From NCBI RefSeq assembly GCF_013170705.1, contig NZ_CP033334.1, positions 3,201,501-3,265,500 on the forward strand: 64,000 bases of DNA, read 5' to 3'. Position numbers and translations under genes: made by a program. Positions 16,669 to 26,870 of the stretch are shown one piece after another; positions within the stretch are counted from its first letter, which is position 1, and each line of letters starts with the position of its first letter. The DNA is from Mesorhizobium loti. Its GTDB lineage: Bacteria; Pseudomonadota; Alphaproteobacteria; Rhizobiales; Rhizobiaceae. The notes beneath the pieces are model-generated. The model did no database searches, was not told where the DNA came from, and worked only from the letters and a program-made list of their open reading frames with translations.

Positions 16669-17826
16669 TCAGCCCGCGACGATGATGTCGCGCGGCGTGC
16701 GCGACAGCACCTGCGCACCGGTCGCGGTGACAAGCACATTGTCGATGATGCGGGCGCCAAGGCCCTCGGCGCCGATATAGACCGGCGGCTCGATGGTGAC
16801 CACCATGCCGGCCTTCAGAATATGCGGGCTGTCGCCGATCATGTGCAGCGGCTCGGCCCAGCTCGGCGGAAAGCCCGGCCCCAGCGCATAGCCGGACGTG
16901 TGGACGCGGCAGGCTTCGAGCCCGGCCTCGCCGATGACGGCGCGAGCCGCCTGGTGCGGCACGGTTGCCGGCACGCCGTCGCGAATGGCCGCGATCATGG
17001 CGTCGCCGGCGCGCAGCACGATGTCGTGCAGTTCGGCCATGCGCGGCGTCGGCTTGCCCAGCGCGAAATTGCGGCCGATGGTGGCTGTGTAGCGGTTGAA
17101 GGTGGCGCCGAATTCGATGTTGCCGAAATCGCCATGTTCAAGCCGGCGCGCGGTCGGCGCGCCGTGGCTGTAGGCGGAGCGCGGGCCGGAGACGAGGTTG
17201 ATCGGGCTGGCGGCGATGCCGCTGCCATTGCGCAGCAAGGTCTCGTGGATGCCGCCGGCCAGCGCCAGTTCCGACAGGCCCGCCGCGAGCTCGCCGGCAA
17301 AACGCTCCATGCCAAGGTCGGCAAGGGCCGCCGCGCGCCTGATATAGTCGATCTCGGCCGGCGACTTCACCAGCTTCAGGCCGGCGATCAGCTCGGTCGC
17401 CTCGGTGAGCAGTGCATCGCCGATGACGGCGCGAAGGCCGAGATAGTGATGCGGGTGGAGGTAGTAGGCCGGCACTTCGAGGCCGACGCGCCTGCCGAGC
17501 ACGCCGTGGCGCCGCGCCATGCAGGCGAAGGCCGCGACCGGATCCTCGTTCTCGCCGCCGCCATAGCCTTGTACCTCGCCGGCAAGGGCGTCCGTCTCGA
17601 ATTCATGCACCTCGCCCTGGCGTGTCAGCACGACGAGCGGCTCGTCACGCGCGCCGACCAGCAGGCATTGGAATTCCTGGTAGCTCTTGGCGTCGCTGCC
17701 GGTCAGCCAATGGATGGAGGCGGGGTGGACGGCAACCAGCCAGTCGAGGTCGCGTGCGGCCATGGCGGCGCGCACGCGCGCCAGCCGATCGGCGAATTCG
17801 GCGGCGGTGAAATCGTGTTTCGACAT
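16669..17826 (-). CDS. M24-fold hydrolase, creatinase/ectoine-hydrolase-like (DoeA/EutD-like)
   Basis: 385 residues. An N-terminal creatinase-type domain covers about 1-150 (VHPASIHWLTGSDAKSYQEFQ) and a pita-bread M24 domain about 160-385. Where metal-dependent M24 peptidases carry the two aspartate ligands, this protein reads IEFGATFNRYTATIGRNF, so Asp is replaced by Glu and Thr/Ala and the metal site looks lost. This is the pattern of creatinases and ectoine hydrolases, which open C-N bonds of small molecules without metal. It overlaps the stop of the Rid-domain gene by one base (TGATG), so the two are coupled. It is likely to act on the compound taken up by the neighbouring importer. Confidence 0.8.
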   Translation of the reverse strand: MSKHDFTAAEFADRLARVRAAMAARDLDWLVAVHPASIHWLTGSDAKSYQEFQCLLVGARDEPLVVLTRQGEVHEFETDALAGEVQGYGGGENEDPVAAFACMARRHGVLGRRVGLEVPAYYLHPHHYLGLRAVIGDALLTEATELIAGLKLVKSPAEIDYIRRAAALADLGMERFAGELAAGLSELALAGGIHETLLRNGSGIAASPINLVSGPRSAYSHGAPTARRLEHGDFGNIEFGATFNRYTATIGRNFALGKPTPRMAELHDIVLRAGDAMIAAIRDGVPATVPHQAARAVIGEAGLEACRVHTSGYALGPGFPPSWAEPLHMIGDSPHILKAGMVVTIEPPVYIGAEGLGARIIDNVLVTATGAQVLSRTPRDIIVAG

Positions 17827-19034
17827 CAGTCTCGCGTCACCGCCATCGCCTCGATCTCGATCAGCAGGTTCTCGAAGGCAAAGCCGGCGACGCGGATCGC
17901 GGTCACCGCCGGACCAGGCTCGGGGTAGAATTCGCGCTGCACGCTGGCAATCACCGCGCGCGTCGCCTCGATCCCGGCCCAGCTGCCTTCGGCATGATAG
18001 TAGATATAGAGCTTGGCGACGTCGCTTTCGTCGAGCCCGCCTTCGGCCAGCGTGCGGCGGATGAACTCGAAGACGTTGCGGGTCTGCGTTTCCATGTCGT
18101 CGCCGACGGCCTGCGCCTTGTTGTCGGCCGAGATCTGGCCGCCGATGAAGGCGAGCCCACCGATCTTCCAACCTTGCGTGAACTGGGTGTTGGGAATGCT
18201 CCAGTCCCAATGGTTGGCCGGCTGCAGGCGCTGCTTGTCGTCGCCGAGCATGCCGATGCCCTCGACCTGGATCAGTTCGTCGGCATTGCCCATGCCCTGG
18301 ATGCGCAGTCCGGCACCGGCCGCCGAAGGCACCGACATGTAGCGGCGGCGCACATTGGTCATCTTCTCCCAGTAGTCGGTGACCTCGCGGCCCTCGCCGA
18401 AAAAGCGGAAATAGGTGTTCTGGCGCATCAGGCTGTGGCGGTCGCCGCCACCCGACCGCAGCATGGTGTCGAGATTGCGGAAGGCCTCGTCGGTCTGCAC
18501 CTCGATATCGCCGAGCCCAAGCACATTGCCTTCGGCATCGAGCGAGCGCTGGCCGCCGACAAACAGCATGTCGCCGACCTTCCAGCCATGGACGAAGGGC
18601 AACTGCCTGCGCCAGCGCCAGTGACCCGGCGGGTCGAGCTGTTCGCGCTTGCCGCCGACCACCACCCAGGCGTCGACCATCAGCAGCGCGCCCTCGCGGT
18701 CGAGGCCGCAGCGGATTTCCGTGGTGGTCGGGCCGGGGGCGGCGAAACAGCCGGCGCGCACGGCATCGAGTTCGTCGAGGAAGGCGCCGACGGCATCGGC
18801 CTCGCAACTGAAATAGATGTTGTGCTTGACCACATCGGCCATGCCGGCGCCGGCCTGGGCGAGAAGGGCCGCCAGCCGGTCGAAAATAACGCGCGCCTGA
18901 CCCGTTATGCCGGTTGCAACGATATTGCCGCTGGCGTCCGTCGCCATCAGCCCGCCGATGAAGACCAGATCACCGGCGCGGACGGCCTGCGGCGCCGATC
19001 CCTCGATATCGCTGAATGTCTGCATCCGCACCAC
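17826..19034 (-). CDS. Triple Rid (YjgF/YER057c) domain fusion protein
   Basis: 402 residues made of three successive Rid units at about 1-126, 127-262 and 263-402. Each has the core strand pair: AGDLVFIGGLM, VGDMLFVGGQR and IGGLAFIGGQI. Units 2 and 3 also share an introductory stretch (DPPGHWRWRRQLPFVHGWK versus QPANHWDWSIPNTQFTQGWK). Single-domain RidA hydrolyses reactive enamines from PLP dehydratases using a conserved arginine near the C-terminus. Here the corresponding positions read PGPTTTEI, PSAAGAGL and PGPAVTAI, so the arginine seems absent in all three. Enamine deaminase activity is therefore doubtful. Typical Rid proteins are 120-150 residues, so this is three times normal length. 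The start is GTG at 19034 with GGGAGG 4 bases upstream; GTG at 19031 is an alternative. Confidence 0.8.
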   Translation of the reverse strand: MVRMQTFSDIEGSAPQAVRAGDLVFIGGLMATDASGNIVATGITGQARVIFDRLAALLAQAGAGMADVVKHNIYFSCEADAVGAFLDELDAVRAGCFAAPGPTTTEIRCGLDREGALLMVDAWVVVGGKREQLDPPGHWRWRRQLPFVHGWKVGDMLFVGGQRSLDAEGNVLGLGDIEVQTDEAFRNLDTMLRSGGGDRHSLMRQNTYFRFFGEGREVTDYWEKMTNVRRRYMSVPSAAGAGLRIQGMGNADELIQVEGIGMLGDDKQRLQPANHWDWSIPNTQFTQGWKIGGLAFIGGQISADNKAQAVGDDMETQTRNVFEFIRRTLAEGGLDESDVAKLYIYYHAEGSWAGIEATRAVIASVQREFYPEPGPAVTAIRVAGFAFENLLIEIEAMAVTRD

Positions 19035-19140
19035 GTATCCTCCCGCCGATTTTCTACTTACTTACCTGCAAGTCAGTGTTCCGTCAAATGCTGGGGATGC
19101 CGCAAAGCTTCGGCGTCCAAGGCCAACGCATTTGGCTATG

Positions 19141-19752
19141 ATGGAAGGCATGGACGAGACCGACACCAGACAGGCGATCAAGGATACGGCGCTGGAGCTT
19201 CTGGTGCGCCATGGCTATCGCGGAACCAGCTTCGGGGATATTTCGGCGGCGCTCGGCACGACGCGCGCCAACATCCACTATCATTTCGGCAATAAGCAGA
19301 CGCTGGTCGACGAGGTGCTTGGCGACTACATGCAGGAGACGCTGAGCGGCTTGCGCGCGGTCTGGTCGGCGCAAGGATCCAGCCTCTCGGATCAGGTCGA
19401 GGCGATGATCGCCTACAGCCGCGCGCGTTTCAGCCATTTCAATCCGACCGGCACCGAAGGGCGCGGCTGGAGCCTGATCTCGCGGCTGCGCCAGGATGCA
19501 GATCTGCTGGGCGACCGCGGCCGGCAGATGCTCGGCCATTTCGGCGTCGAGCTCTCGGCGCTCTTCGCGGAGGCGCTGTCGGCGGCGGATCGGCGCGGCG
19601 AGCTTGCGCCCAATGTGGTGCCGGCCGATGCCGCGCTGCTGTTCGCGGTGATAGCCGACAATGCCGCGCCGATCACGCTTGCCGAGGGCGGTTTCGAGCG
19701 GCTGGAGCGGACCTATCGCAGCTTGCGGCAGATGATCGAGAACCGGCCCTGA
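19141..19752 (+). CDS. TetR/AcrR-family transcriptional regulator
   Basis: About 203 residues. The N-terminal helix-turn-helix is plain: AIKDTALELLVRHGYRGTS, then the recognition region LGTTRANIHYHFGNKQTLVDEVL (core TTRANIHYHFGNK). The C-terminal ligand domain is of the TetR_C type seen with YxaF/AcuR-like repressors. It is divergent from the Rid/M24 unit with 106 bases between starts, suggesting it represses that unit. The ATG at 19138 or 19150 could also be used. Confidence 0.85.
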   Translation: MEGMDETDTRQAIKDTALELLVRHGYRGTSFGDISAALGTTRANIHYHFGNKQTLVDEVLGDYMQETLSGLRAVWSAQGSSLSDQVEAMIAYSRARFSHFNPTGTEGRGWSLISRLRQDADLLGDRGRQMLGHFGVELSALFAEALSAADRRGELAPNVVPADAALLFAVIADNAAPITLAEGGFERLERTYRSLRQMIENRP

Positions 19753-19754
19753 AC

Positions 19755-19783
19755 GATTCAAGGTACGGCTCTATCCGCTTGTT
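19755..19783 (+). repeat. Short intergenic repeat, copy 1
   Basis: A 29-base segment between the TetR stop and the PanB-like gene end matches 24 of 29 positions with 25827-25855 in the same orientation (shared core GGCTCTATCC). Both copies lie between genes. It looks like a minor dispersed element of this genome. Confidence 0.4.
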
Positions 19784-19788
19784 TATCC

Positions 19789-20622
19789 CTAGCTAATCTC
19801 GCCCGACTCGAGACGGGTGCGAAATTCCTCCAGCTCGGCATCGGCAATGCCGGCGATCTCGGCCTCGGCCGGGTAGCTGCCGGCGGCGACCTCCTTGCGA
19901 AAGCCTGACAGCGCCGCGACGCGGGCTTCGCGGACGGCCTTGTGGAGGGCGGCCAGATTGCCCCAGGCGCGGGCGTGGCGGGGCAGGCGGGCGCTTTCGC
20001 CTGATATGTCCGAGGTGAACAGGAACACCACATCGGCTGATGGACCGGACCCTAGCGAGACCGTGACCAGCCCGGTGCGGCGGTTGATCTCGGCCATGAC
20101 CTCGGCTGGAATGATCTCGCATTCGACGGCGAAGGCGCCGGCATCTTCCAGCCGGCGGAAGCGGTCCCACAATTCGAGCGCCTCGGTGGCGGTCTTGCCG
20201 ACGGCGCGGATGCCGCCGACCCAGGTCGATTTGCGCGGCACGAAGCCGAGATGGCCCATCACCGGGATCTGCTCGTTGGCGAGCATGCGCACGGTCTCAT
20301 GGCCGCGTCCGGTGATGACGGCGTCGGCGCCGGTCGTGATCGCGCTGAAAGCGGTGCGCAGGATCTCGTCCGATGTCACCGCGTCGGCGAAGCCGAGGGC
20401 GGCGGTGACGAAGACACGGCGCGAGCCTTCACGCACGCGCGCCACATTGGCGGCACGGCAGACGACCATCTCGATGCCGGCGGCCTCCGCCGCCGCGGCC
20501 TCGTCCGCCGTCTCGGCCGTCACCTGCGCGACGTGCCGGCCGCTGCCCTTCAGCGCCCGCAGGCTGGCGACGGTTGCGGAGCGCTCGACCTCGCGGCCGC
20601 CGAAGTCGAAGATGCGGGGCAT
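19789..20622 (-). CDS. PanB-like (ketopantoate hydroxymethyltransferase family) protein, active site altered
   Basis: 277 residues with clear similarity to PanB across the TIM barrel, best at IPVMGHLGFVP, TWVGGIRAVGKT and DAGAFAVECEIIP, which align with PanB's IPVMGHIGLTPQ, LGGY and the conserved Glu region. But the magnesium-binding Asp45 and Asp84 regions and the Lys112 strand of E. coli PanB read IEMVVCRAAN, VTAALGFADAV and ADAVITGRG, so those residues are not conserved. It is therefore unlikely to make ketopantoate. It is the last gene of a ribose-type uptake operon, one base after RbsD (stop and start nearly abut). A role in cleaving or isomerising the imported compound is inference. Confidence 0.7.
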   Translation of the reverse strand: MPRIFDFGGREVERSATVASLRALKGSGRHVAQVTAETADEAAAAEAAGIEMVVCRAANVARVREGSRRVFVTAALGFADAVTSDEILRTAFSAITTGADAVITGRGHETVRMLANEQIPVMGHLGFVPRKSTWVGGIRAVGKTATEALELWDRFRRLEDAGAFAVECEIIPAEVMAEINRRTGLVTVSLGSGPSADVVFLFTSDISGESARLPRHARAWGNLAALHKAVREARVAALSGFRKEVAAGSYPAEAEIAGIADAELEEFRTRLESGEIS

Positions 20623-20623
20623 G

Positions 20624-21085
20624 TCAGCCTTTCAGCTTCTTCGCGTAGTAGTCGGGCGCGACAACGCCGGGCTTGGAGAACCAGGCCGGCACGTCGACGC
20701 CGGAATAGATGAGGATGTTGCCCCAGGGGTCGAAGGCGCCGGTGCGCACGATGACCTTGGCCTTTCTGGCCATCTCGCCGAGGATGGTCTCGTGCGTGGT
20801 CGTCTCGAAATCGGCGTCGGGAAACAGGCGCTTGAGCTTCGCCAGCAGCGGCGCGTTGTGCACCGGCAGCGTGTCGGCATAGCCGACGCGCTCGGCAATC
20901 AGGTTCGCCGCGATCGGGCCGAGCACCGTTTCCAGGTCCGGCACGTCGGGCGAGATGGCGAGGTCGATGCGCCAGGCGCTCGACGGGATCGGAAAGCCCG
21001 CGTCGCAGACGATCATCAGATCGCCGTGGCCCATCGAGGCGATGGCATGCGACAGTTCGGCGTTGAGCAGGCGGTTCCGGTTCAT
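20624..21085 (-). CDS. RbsD/FucU-family sugar mutarotase (ribose pyranase)
   Basis: 153 residues, slightly longer than E. coli RbsD (139). It begins MNRNRLLNAELSHAIASMGHGDLMIVCDAG, of which the block ELSHAIASMGHGD is the family signature with the catalytic histidine. It converts pyranose and other ring forms of the imported sugar. GGAAGGA lies 8 bases before the ATG at 21085. It sits between ribokinase and the PanB-like gene in the same operon. The exact sugar is not determined; it may be ribose or another aldopentose. Confidence 0.88.
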   Translation of the reverse strand: MNRNRLLNAELSHAIASMGHGDLMIVCDAGFPIPSSAWRIDLAISPDVPDLETVLGPIAANLIAERVGYADTLPVHNAPLLAKLKRLFPDADFETTTHETILGEMARKAKVIVRTGAFDPWGNILIYSGVDVPAWFSKPGVVAPDYYAKKLKG

Positions 21086-21101
21086 CTCTTTTCCTTCCGT
21101 G

Positions 21102-22061
21102 TTATTTCTGGGGCCATGTCGTCTTGAGGGCTTCGGCGAACAGCGCGTCGGCCTGACCACGTTCGGGCAGGCCGGGGATGACGCCGAGCCTTGTGCAGGC
21201 TATGCCGCCGCAGACGACGCCGAAGCGCACGGCGTCGACAATGTCGCGGCCCTCGGCCAGCGCCACGGCGAAGCCGGAGTTGAACGCGTCGCCGGCGCCG
21301 GTGGTGTCGACCACCTCGACCGGCACGGCCGGCACCATGATGTCGAGTTCGTCGGTGAGGATGAGCGCGCCGCTGCGGCCAAGCGTCACCACGACGTTGC
21401 GCACGCCACGGCGGCGCAGTTCGCCGGCCAGTTCGCGTGACGAGCGCGGATCGTCGGCGGGCAGGCCAAGCAGGATGCGCAATTCGCTTTCGTTGGGCGT
21501 GAGATAATCGACATTGGCGAAGATCGCGTCGGGAAGCTGGCGCGCGGGCGCTGGATTGAGGATGGTGCGGGCGCCGTGCCTGCGGCCAAGCTCCATGGCG
21601 CGGGCGGCGGCCGGTATCGGCACTTCGAGCACGGTCATCACCACATCGCTCTGCGCAATGCGCTGTTCGGCGGTGTCGACGACCGCCGCGTCCATCAGCT
21701 CGTTGGCGCCCATGTCGAGGATGATGAAATTCTCGCCCTTGTCGTTGAGGATGATGAAGCCGACGCCGGTGGCGCGTTCCGTCCGTGTCGTCACAAAGCT
21801 CGCATCGACGCCCTCGGCGGCATAGAGGTCGGTGGCGATGCCGGCCAGCTTGTCGGTGCCGATGATGGCGACCAGCGAGGAGGCGGCGCCGAGCCTGGAT
21901 GTCGCCACCGCCTGGTTCGAGCCCTTGCCGCCGGCGCCCATGTCGAAATCGGTGCCAAGCATCGTTTCGCCGAAGATCGGCAGTTTCGGCGCCCGCATGG
22001 TCAGGCCGACAGCGAAGCTGCCGACGATGGTGATCCTTGGTGCGGTCTGGGGTTTGCTCAT
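21102..22061 (-). CDS. Ribokinase-like PfkB-family sugar kinase
   Basis: 319 residues. The substrate-binding signature GAGGKGSNQAVATSRLG is at about 40-56 and the ATP/active-site signature DTTGAGDAFNSGFAVAL at about 250-266, with Asp255 as likely catalytic base. It phosphorylates the imported sugar in the cytoplasm. The N-terminal motif ITIVGSFAVGLTMRAPKLP departs from ribokinase's GSxNxD: the Asn and Asp that bind the ribose hydroxyls are not seen, so the substrate may differ from ribose. ATG at 22061 has GAGGCG 6 bases upstream. Confidence 0.85.
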   Translation of the reverse strand: MSKPQTAPRITIVGSFAVGLTMRAPKLPIFGETMLGTDFDMGAGGKGSNQAVATSRLGAASSLVAIIGTDKLAGIATDLYAAEGVDASFVTTRTERATGVGFIILNDKGENFIILDMGANELMDAAVVDTAEQRIAQSDVVMTVLEVPIPAAARAMELGRRHGARTILNPAPARQLPDAIFANVDYLTPNESELRILLGLPADDPRSSRELAGELRRRGVRNVVVTLGRSGALILTDELDIMVPAVPVEVVDTTGAGDAFNSGFAVALAEGRDIVDAVRFGVVCGGIACTRLGVIPGLPERGQADALFAEALKTTWPQK

Positions 22062-22073
22062 CAATCGCCTCGT

Positions 22074-23591
<1,518 letters not shown>

Positions 23592-23671
23592 GAACCTGCT
23601 GGCTTGGGGCTGGCTGAATGCGTGCAAGCGGCCGCCGGTCCACTGGGATCGGCGGCCGTGCGGGCTGTCGA

Positions 23672-24643
23672 TTACTTTTTCTTGGCGACTTCGGCGATGT
23701 TCTCCTTGGTGTAGATGCCGACGCCGGTGTCGACATTGTCGATCGGCTGGCCCTTGAGGAACTTCACCAGCAGGTCGACGGCGGCAAAGCCCTGCTTTTC
23801 CGGCGCCTGGTCGATCGTGGCATCGACATTGCCGTCCTGCACGAGCTGCACCGTCTGGTCGAGCAGGTCGAAGCCGACCACCTTGACCTTGTCGGCGGCC
23901 TTGTTGCGTTCCACCCAGGTGCCGGCGGCCGGCGTCGAGCAGCATTCGAGCGACAGCACGCCCGAGATCGACGGGTTGGCGAGCATGGCGTTCTCGATCG
24001 CCGAATAGATCTTCTGCGGGTCGGTGCCGGTGTTGAGCGTGTTGACAACTTCGATGCCGGGCTCGGCCTTGAGCGCTTCGCGAGCGCCTTTCTCGCGGTC
24101 GAGCGACCATTGCGCGGCGGCGTCGATGGTGGTGATCATCACCTTGCCCTTGCCGCCCAGCACCTTGGACATCAGCTTGCCCGCCTCGCGGCCGGACTGG
24201 ACGAGGTCCTGGCCGGCGAAGGCGAGGCGCTTGCTCTGGGGATTGTCGGTGTTGAAGGTGACGACCGGGATACCGGCGGCAATGACGCGGTCGATCACCG
24301 GCGCCAGCGCGTCGGTCGAGACCGAGGAGATCGCCAGGCCGTCCATCTTGCCCATCAGCGTCTCGATCTCCGAGATCTGGCCGTCGGCATCGGCGCCGAC
24401 CGGGCCGATGAACTGAGCGCCGACCTTGTCCTCCTTGGCGGCGCGCTCGACGCCCGCCTTCATGAACGGCGCGAATTCGTTGGAGACGTCATGGTAGGAG
24501 ACGTAGAAGTCGAGCGGCTGGCCGGCATCGATCTTGGCCTTGATGCGGGGCGCAAGCTGGAAATCGGCGAGCTTGGATTCGGCATGGGCCGAGAGCGGAA
24601 GAAGGCCGATCGCTGCCGCGAGAATGACGTGTCTGATGTTCAT
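23672..24643 (-). CDS. Periplasmic sugar-binding protein, ribose type
   Basis: 323 residues. A signal peptide of about 21 residues ends in AHAES. The mature protein is a type 1 periplasmic binding protein (Peripla_BP_4): MDGLAISSVSTDALAPVIDRVIAAGIPVVTFNTDNP in the first lobe and GKVMITTIDAAAQWSLDREKG, KVVGFDLLDQTVQLVQ in the second. The short pieces TFNTDNP and GFDLLD carry typical ligand-binding aspartates and asparagines. It delivers the substrate to the permease encoded just upstream. Confidence 0.9.
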   Translation of the reverse strand: MNIRHVILAAAIGLLPLSAHAESKLADFQLAPRIKAKIDAGQPLDFYVSYHDVSNEFAPFMKAGVERAAKEDKVGAQFIGPVGADADGQISEIETLMGKMDGLAISSVSTDALAPVIDRVIAAGIPVVTFNTDNPQSKRLAFAGQDLVQSGREAGKLMSKVLGGKGKVMITTIDAAAQWSLDREKGAREALKAEPGIEVVNTLNTGTDPQKIYSAIENAMLANPSISGVLSLECCSTPAAGTWVERNKAADKVKVVGFDLLDQTVQLVQDGNVDATIDQAPEKQGFAAVDLLVKFLKGQPIDNVDTGVGIYTKENIAEVAKKK

Positions 24644-24688
24644 GGATAGTCCTCCCTTTTTGGTTCTGGTTGCTTCTGTCTTCTGCGA

Positions 24689-25711
24689 TTAACCCGCTCG
24701 GCGCGTGCTCCATTTGTCGATGCCGACCGCGATGATGATGACCAGGCCGATCATCAGTTCCTGCACGAAGGGCGACACGCCGAGCAGCACAAGGCCGTTG
24801 CGCATGACGCCGATGATGAGCACGCCCAGGATGGTGCCGAGGATCGTGCCTTCGCCGCCCGACAGCGAGGCGCCGCCGACAATGGTGGCGGCGATGACGT
24901 CGAGCTCGAGGCCAAGGCCGGTGCGTCCGGCCTGGCTGGACGGCAGGAAGGCAAGGCCCAGAATGCCGGCGAAGGCGGCAAGCACGCCCATCAGGATGAA
25001 GGCCGATATCTTGACCTTGTTGACGGAGATGCCGGAAACGCGCGCAGCCTTGGCGCTGCCGCCGACGGCATAGACCCGGAAGCCGAAATTGGAGAAGGAC
25101 AGGACAAGCCAGGCCAGCACCGCGACGATGACCAGGAACACCAGCTGCATGGGAATGATGGTGAAGAGATAGCCCTGGCCCATGAAGGAGAAGGCCTGCA
25201 GCACATCGGGCAGCGCGCCATTGCGGGCGTTGACCGTCACCGGCTGGCCGTTGGTCAGGATCAGCGCCGCACCGCGCACGATGGACAGCATGCCGAGCGT
25301 GGCGATCAGCGAGGGCAGGCGGCCATAGGTGGAGAGCACGCCGTTGATGAGGCCGATGACGACGCCGGTGGCGAGGCCGACGCAGATCGCCGGCAGCAGC
25401 GCCCAGCCGGCGATGATCAGCATGCCGGTGGAGAGGCCCGAGAACGCATAGGTCGAGCCGACCGACAGGTCGACCTCGCCCGCGATCAGCACGAACGTCA
25501 TGCCGACCGCCATGATCCCGAGCAAGGAGATCTGGCGCCCGACATTGAGCAGGTTGAGCGATGTCAGGAATCCATCGGTGGCGAAGGACAGGAACAGGCA
25601 CAGCACGAGCAGGGCGATGAACACACCTGCCTCGCGCGCCCGCAAAAGCCGCGCCAGCGTGAATCGGTCCGTGGCTGGCGCGCGCGCGCCGGTCCTGACC
25701 GCATGGGCCAT
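24689..25711 (-). CDS. Ribose-type ABC importer permease
   Basis: 340 residues, about ten hydrophobic segments, BPD_transp_2 family (RbsC). The conserved loop ELDVIAATIVGGASLSGGEGTILGT (core VIAATIVGGASLSGG) is at about 265-285. This is the first gene of the operon running leftward to the PanB-like gene. The same operon carries binding protein, tandem ATPase, ribokinase, mutarotase and PanB-like protein, but no regulator lies next to it. Confidence 0.9.
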   Translation of the reverse strand: MAHAVRTGARAPATDRFTLARLLRAREAGVFIALLVLCLFLSFATDGFLTSLNLLNVGRQISLLGIMAVGMTFVLIAGEVDLSVGSTYAFSGLSTGMLIIAGWALLPAICVGLATGVVIGLINGVLSTYGRLPSLIATLGMLSIVRGAALILTNGQPVTVNARNGALPDVLQAFSFMGQGYLFTIIPMQLVFLVIVAVLAWLVLSFSNFGFRVYAVGGSAKAARVSGISVNKVKISAFILMGVLAAFAGILGLAFLPSSQAGRTGLGLELDVIAATIVGGASLSGGEGTILGTILGVLIIGVMRNGLVLLGVSPFVQELMIGLVIIIAVGIDKWSTRRAG

Positions 25712-25826
25712 ACAGCATCCTCCCTCAGCGTGATCGGCCGGTCCTCACCAGCGTGACCACTCTTCCATTCCATCGACCCGAGCCGAGCTCGTGCGCGGGC
25801 CGATGCATTCGTGCCGATCCCAAACT

Positions 25827-25887
25827 GATTCAGGGTCGGGCTCTATCCCCCTGTTCGGCCATGATCTTTCGAAAAGGGATCATGGCC
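25827..25887. repeat. Composite intergenic palindromic repeat, copy 2
   Basis: Positions 25827-25855 match the short element at 19755-19783. It is followed at once by an inverted repeat: GGCCATGATC (25857-25866) and GATCATGGCC (25878-25887) around TTTCGAAAAGG. Palindromes with a GATCAT core and TTTCGAAAA loop are common between genes in rhizobia. This one may also serve as a terminator for the dioxygenase gene's opposite neighbour, but it has no T-tract. Confidence 0.5.
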
Positions 25888-25928
25888 ATGGCGTGGGCGT
25901 CGCCGCCCATGCCGCTATTCTCGCCGCG

Positions 25929-26693
25929 TCAGGACGCCTGGCGGAACGAACCGGCCGGCACCTTGCGCAGCTCGTCGAAATTCCCGTATTCGCGAACCTT
26001 CTTGAACGGCGCGTTCTCGACGGCGTTGTAGGAGCAGATGTAGCCCCAGCGATAGGTGTCGGACCGGTTGGCATCGGAGCGGTGCAGGAGATTGCCGTCG
26101 AAGATCAGCGCGTCGCCGGCTTCCATCTCGACATAGATGTGCTCGTAGCGCTTGAGTGCTGCTTCCAGATGTTCCTGCTCGACATTGGTCTGGTCGTTCT
26201 CGCGGATATGGTTGAGGCGGCCGAGCTTGTGCGTACCCTTCAGCACCTGCAGGCAGCCATTCTCCCGTGTTGCCTTGTCGAGCGCGACATAGATGCTCAT
26301 CATCTCCGGCGCCAGGCAGCCGTAATTGTACCAGTAGCCGAAATCCTGGTGCCATTCCCAAGCGCCGCCCTCATTGGGCTGCTTCATCGTCATCTTGTGG
26401 CTGTAAAGGTAGATCGGCTTGCCGACGGCGTCTTCCGCCAGATCGACCATGCGCTCGTCGCGGGCGAGCAGCCCGTATTTGTCGTCCTCGGCCTTGGTCC
26501 ACATCTTCAGAAGGGTGGTCTTGCCCTCCTTGTCGCCCTTGGCCATCACGGCGCCATTCTTGTTTTCCGCTTCCAGCTGCGCACGGGCATGGTCGCGAAA
26601 ATCCTCCACTTCCGCCACGCTGAGCAGTCCCCTGCGGATAATATAGCCATCACGGGCGTAGTCTTCCGCCTCTTTCCTCGTCATCGCCAGCAT
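25929..26693 (-). CDS. PhyH-family Fe(II)/2-oxoglutarate dioxygenase
   Basis: 254 residues, phytanoyl-CoA dioxygenase family. The iron triad is visible: H-x-D in EWHQDFGYW (about residue 121) and the distal His in LLHRSDANRSD (about 206), with the Arg of NRSD suited to bind 2-oxoglutarate. Families of this size hydroxylate small soluble compounds such as ectoine, or secondary metabolites. GGGAGG lies 7 bases before the ATG at 26693. It is divergent from an AraC regulator, which probably controls it. It is not close in sequence position to the ectoine-like cluster, so a link to it would be speculation. Confidence 0.85.
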   Translation of the reverse strand: MLAMTRKEAEDYARDGYIIRRGLLSVAEVEDFRDHARAQLEAENKNGAVMAKGDKEGKTTLLKMWTKAEDDKYGLLARDERMVDLAEDAVGKPIYLYSHKMTMKQPNEGGAWEWHQDFGYWYNYGCLAPEMMSIYVALDKATRENGCLQVLKGTHKLGRLNHIRENDQTNVEQEHLEAALKRYEHIYVEMEAGDALIFDGNLLHRSDANRSDTYRWGYICSYNAVENAPFKKVREYGNFDELRKVPAGSFRQAS

Positions 26694-26870
26694 CGTCTTG
26701 CCTCCCTGGACTGTCGGGCCGCCAGCGGCGCAAGGCGCCGGGAAAACCCGTGAAACTGGGGTTCTCGGTAAAAGCCCGCAGAAATCCCCGACCTCATGCG
26801 AGCAACCATAGCGACGCTGGGCGGCGAACAAAATGGACAGCAAGACGCTTGTTTTGTATAAAACGCGCAT

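Noticed and set aside
16669..18807. Single 712-codon protein joining M24 with upstream sequence
   Set aside because: The part above 17826 is out-of-frame Rid-gene sequence; an ATG at 17826 overlapping the Rid stop is the real start.
10884..19034. Calling this cluster ectoine utilisation and naming genes ehu/eut
   Set aside because: The diagnostic EutA, EutC and EnuR are missing and the Rid protein is atypical, so only similarity is stated.
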